43,719 bases of DNA. Origin: Corynebacterium spheniscorum. Its GTDB lineage: Bacteria > Actinomycetota > Actinomycetes > Mycobacteriales > Mycobacteriaceae. The notes beneath the pieces were generated by a model. It was given only the letters and a program-made list of their open reading frames with translations. It searched no databases and was not told where the DNA came from. Below are positions 41,703 through 43,719 of the stretch, piece after piece. Made by a program: the position numbers and the translations under genes. The stretch spans positions 1 through 43,719 of the forward strand of contig NZ_FOPJ01000018.1 of assembly GCF_900113445.1 (NCBI RefSeq), in the 5' to 3' direction. How positions within the stretch are numbered: position 1 is the stretch's first letter; each line of letters opens with the position of its first letter.

Positions 41703-43538
41703 ATGACCAAGTCTGTGCTCGTATCTGTTGCCTGGCCTTATGCCAACGGCCCTCGCCATATTGGACATGTTGCGGGGTTCGGTGTTCCCTCTGATGTTTT
41801 TGCGCGTTATCAGCGAATGTGCGGGAATAAGGTGCTGATGGTCAGCGGGACGGATGAGCATGGCACGCCGCTGTTGGTGCAGGCGGATAAGGAAGGTGTG
41901 TCGGTTAAAGAATTAGCGGATCGCTATAACCGGCAGATCGTGGAGGACCTGGCGGGGCTGGGATTGTCCTATGACCTGTTTACGCGGACGACTACGCGGA
42001 ATCATTATTCGGTTGTGCAGGAGCTCTTCCGGGGGCTGTATGACAACGGGTACATGATCAAGGAGACCACGATGGGGGCGGTATCGCCTTCGACGGGGCG
42101 GACCTTGCCGGATCGTTATATTGAGGGCACCTGCCCGATTTGTGGTGCAGATGGGGCGCGCGGTGACCAGTGTGATACCTGTGGTAACCAGCTGGATCCG
42201 GCGGATCTGATTAAGCCGGTGTCGAAGATCAATGGGGAGACGCCGAACTTCATTGAGACGGAACACTTCCTGCTGGATCTGCCGAGTTTGGCGGGGGCCT
42301 TGGAGAAGTGGCTGCAGGGTCGTGAATCTTGGCGTCCGAATGTGTTGAAATTCTCGCTGAATTTGCTGGATGACCTGCGTCCGCGTGCGATGACCCGCGA
42401 TATTGACTGGGGTATTCCGATTCCGGTTGAGGGTTGGCAGGACAATAATGCCAAGAAACTTTATGTGTGGTTTGACGCGGTTGTTGGGTATCTTTCTGCG
42501 TCGATTGAATGGGCCTACCGTAGTGGTGACCCAGAGGCGTGGCGGGAGTTTTGGAATAACCCGGAAACTGAGTCCTATTACTTTATGGGCAAGGACAATA
42601 TCACCTTCCACTCCCAAATCTGGCCGGCGGAATTGCTGGGATATGCAGGTAAGGGAGATAAAGGTGGGGAAGCTGGCACCTATGGCGAATTGAACCTGCC
42701 GACTGAGGTGGTGAGCTCCGAGTTCTTGACGATGAGTGGCTCGAAGTTCAGCTCTTCTAAAGGCGTGGTGATTTATGTCAAGGACTTCCTGCAGGAGTTT
42801 GGTCCGGATCCTTTGCGCTACTTCATTGCGGTGGCGGGGCCGGAGAATAATGACACGGACTTCACCTGGGATGAGTTTGTGCGCCGGGTGAATAATGAGC
42901 TGGCGAATGGCTGGGGCAACCTGGTGAACCGCACGGTGTCGATGGCTCATAAGAACTTTGGGGAGGTGCCGACGCCGGGCGAGCTGAGCGACGCGGATAA
43001 GAAGATCTTGGCTTTGGCTGATGAGACCTTCGAGACCGTGGGGGCGGCTTTGGCGGAGTCGAAGTTCAAGATTGGTATTACTGCGGCGATGCATGTGGTG
43101 GGGGAAGCGAATGCTTATATCGCTGACCAGCAGCCTTGGGCTTTGGCGAAGGATGAGGAGCAGCGGGAGCGTTTGGCTACGGTGCTGTGGACTGCCTTGC
43201 AGGTGGTCAGCGATTGCAATGTTTTGTTGACTCCTTATTTGCCGCACACTGCGCAGAAGGTTCATGAGACCTTGGGGCGCGAGGGTGTGTGGGCTGCTGC
43301 CCCGGAGGTTCGCGAGGTATCTGATGATCTGCCGGTGAACCTGGTGGGTGTTGGGCTGCCGGAGGAGAATCAGAGCTACCCGGTGATTACTGGGGACTAT
43401 GAGTCGCAGCAGGCAGCTTGGGGTCGTGTGGATGTGGTCCCGGGAACGCCGTTGGCTAAGCCGAAGCCTTTGATTCAGAAGTTGGATCCGGAGCTGGGGG
43501 AGACCGGTCCGGAGTGGGCGCCGGTGCAGTCGGCTTAG
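41703..43538 (+). CDS. metG: Methionyl-tRNA synthetase
   Basis: 611 residues, class I. Charges tRNA-Met with methionine. The HIGH motif is in [13 protein letters not shown] near the N-terminus. A zinc knuckle in the connective domain has CPIC and CDTC. The KMSKS loop is the variant [10 protein letters not shown]. The anticodon-binding helical domain follows (about 390-560), and no C-terminal EMAP/dimerisation domain is seen. Start ATG 41703 with AAGGTGG seven bases upstream; GTG 41694 lies in the ribosome site and is rejected. A perfect hairpin terminator follows. Confidence 0.95.
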   Translation: MTKSVLVSVAWPYANGPRHIGHVAGFGVPSDVFARYQRMCGNKVLMVSGTDEHGTPLLVQADKEGVSVKELADRYNRQIVEDLAGLGLSYDLFTRTTTRNHYSVVQELFRGLYDNGYMIKETTMGAVSPSTGRTLPDRYIEGTCPICGADGARGDQCDTCGNQLDPADLIKPVSKINGETPNFIETEHFLLDLPSLAGALEKWLQGRESWRPNVLKFSLNLLDDLRPRAMTRDIDWGIPIPVEGWQDNNAKKLYVWFDAVVGYLSASIEWAYRSGDPEAWREFWNNPETESYYFMGKDNITFHSQIWPAELLGYAGKGDKGGEAGTYGELNLPTEVVSSEFLTMSGSKFSSSKGVVIYVKDFLQEFGPDPLRYFIAVAGPENNDTDFTWDEFVRRVNNELANGWGNLVNRTVSMAHKNFGEVPTPGELSDADKKILALADETFETVGAALAESKFKIGITAAMHVVGEANAYIADQQPWALAKDEEQRERLATVLWTALQVVSDCNVLLTPYLPHTAQKVHETLGREGVWAAAPEVREVSDDLPVNLVGVGLPEENQSYPVITGDYESQQAAWGRVDVVPGTPLAKPKPLIQKLDPELGETGPEWAPVQSA

Positions 43539-43552
43539 TTTTTGGCAGCATG

Positions 43553-43586
43553 AATCACCGTGCCTGTGGGTGTTGGCACGGTGATT
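43553..43586. terminator. Terminator between metG and a converging gene
   Basis: Perfect 12-bp stem AATCACCGTGCC / GGCACGGTGATT with a 10-base loop between two converging genes. It may act in both directions, although the T runs are short. Confidence 0.8.
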
Positions 43587-43594
43587 GTTGGGGG

Positions 43595-43719
43595 TTAGAA
43601 GGGTGGGGGTTGGTTGGGGTCGTCGGTGTGGTTGGTGAGTTTGCGGATGCTGCGTTTGATTTCGGCGTGGGTTTTGTAGTGTTCTTTGATGAGTTGTTGG
43701 TCTTCTTTGCTTAGGGGGT
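43595..43719 (-). CDS. C-terminal end of an unidentified gene (partial)
   Basis: On the minus strand a frame is open from the window edge to TAA at 43595-43597 and gives about 40 residues: PLSKEDQQLIKEHYKTHAEI, then KRSIRKLTN and the end HTDDPNQPPPF. The composition (helical, charged, then a short Pro-rich tail) is protein-like, and the stop lies nine bases beyond a terminator stem. No family can be assigned from the visible part. Confidence 0.5.
   Translation of the reverse strand, partial: PLSKEDQQLIKEHYKTHAEIKRSIRKLTNHTDDPNQPPPF

Noticed and set aside
41913..43265. Minus-strand open frame of 450 codons opposite metG.
   Set aside because: Arg/His/Pro-rich shadow of metG; the plus-strand protein has all synthetase motifs.
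1..43719. CRISPR array, insertion sequence, integrase or prophage genes.
   Set aside because: No regularly spaced repeats, no transposase or integrase motifs found on either strand.

Overview
The window is a chromosomal segment of a Corynebacterium species (order Mycobacteriales). This is inferred from the gene content and order: purN-purH-amtR, the divergent rpmB-rpmG-rpsN-rpsR / rpmE-rpmF cluster, mprAB-pepD-moaB2-mscL, galU-glp-rimJ-glpR and pmt/rsmI-betP-metG. Several proteins (AmtR, BetP) read almost line by line like their C. glutamicum counterparts as I remember them. The species cannot be fixed by eye.

Positions 1-7407: the end of an unidentified gene, an exported M23 endopeptidase, divergent from it a PerM-like (DUF6350) membrane protein, then purN-purH (purine synthesis, overlapping ATGA). 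A shared terminator separates purH from amtR, the nitrogen regulator, which is preceded by a DUF294-type nucleotidyltransferase-like protein whose catalytic carboxylates look lost.

Positions 7531-9493: six ribosomal proteins (S18, S14, L33, L28, L31B, L32), all in the cysteine-free, zinc-independent form, on two divergent transcripts.

Positions 9812-17673: the envelope-stress locus (response regulator, histidine kinase, HtrA-type protease, MoaB-like protein, mechanosensitive channel). A HicA/HicB toxin-antitoxin pair is lodged between the small gene after moaB2 and mscL. A SAF-domain membrane protein and 5-formyltetrahydrofolate cyclo-ligase follow.

Positions 17760-22299: galU, the gephyrin-like divisome gene glp, rimJ and the Glp membrane receptor glpR, closed by a tRNA-Ala(CGC) gene.

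Positions 22300-36779 look like an accessory block between that tRNA and the conserved pmt-rsmI-betP-metG group. It holds a decayed AbiEi-type antitoxin with a stop at codon 7, a hydrolase, an ABC transporter with its own XRE regulator and an operator on its promoter, and a compact four-gene unit: GIY-YIG/DUF4357 nuclease, NUDIX hydrolase, a cytoplasmic serpin and a lipoprotein serpin. After it come an NhaC antiporter, an orphan HicB-like protein, a possible frameshifted small gene, an MHS-family transporter, nicotinamidase, an alkyl-DNA methyltransferase, and a DoxX/zinc-finger membrane pair. The tandem serpins are the most unusual content.

Positions 36782-43719: protein O-mannosyltransferase, rsmI, betP and metG, the last with a structured leader, then the end of a further gene on the minus strand.
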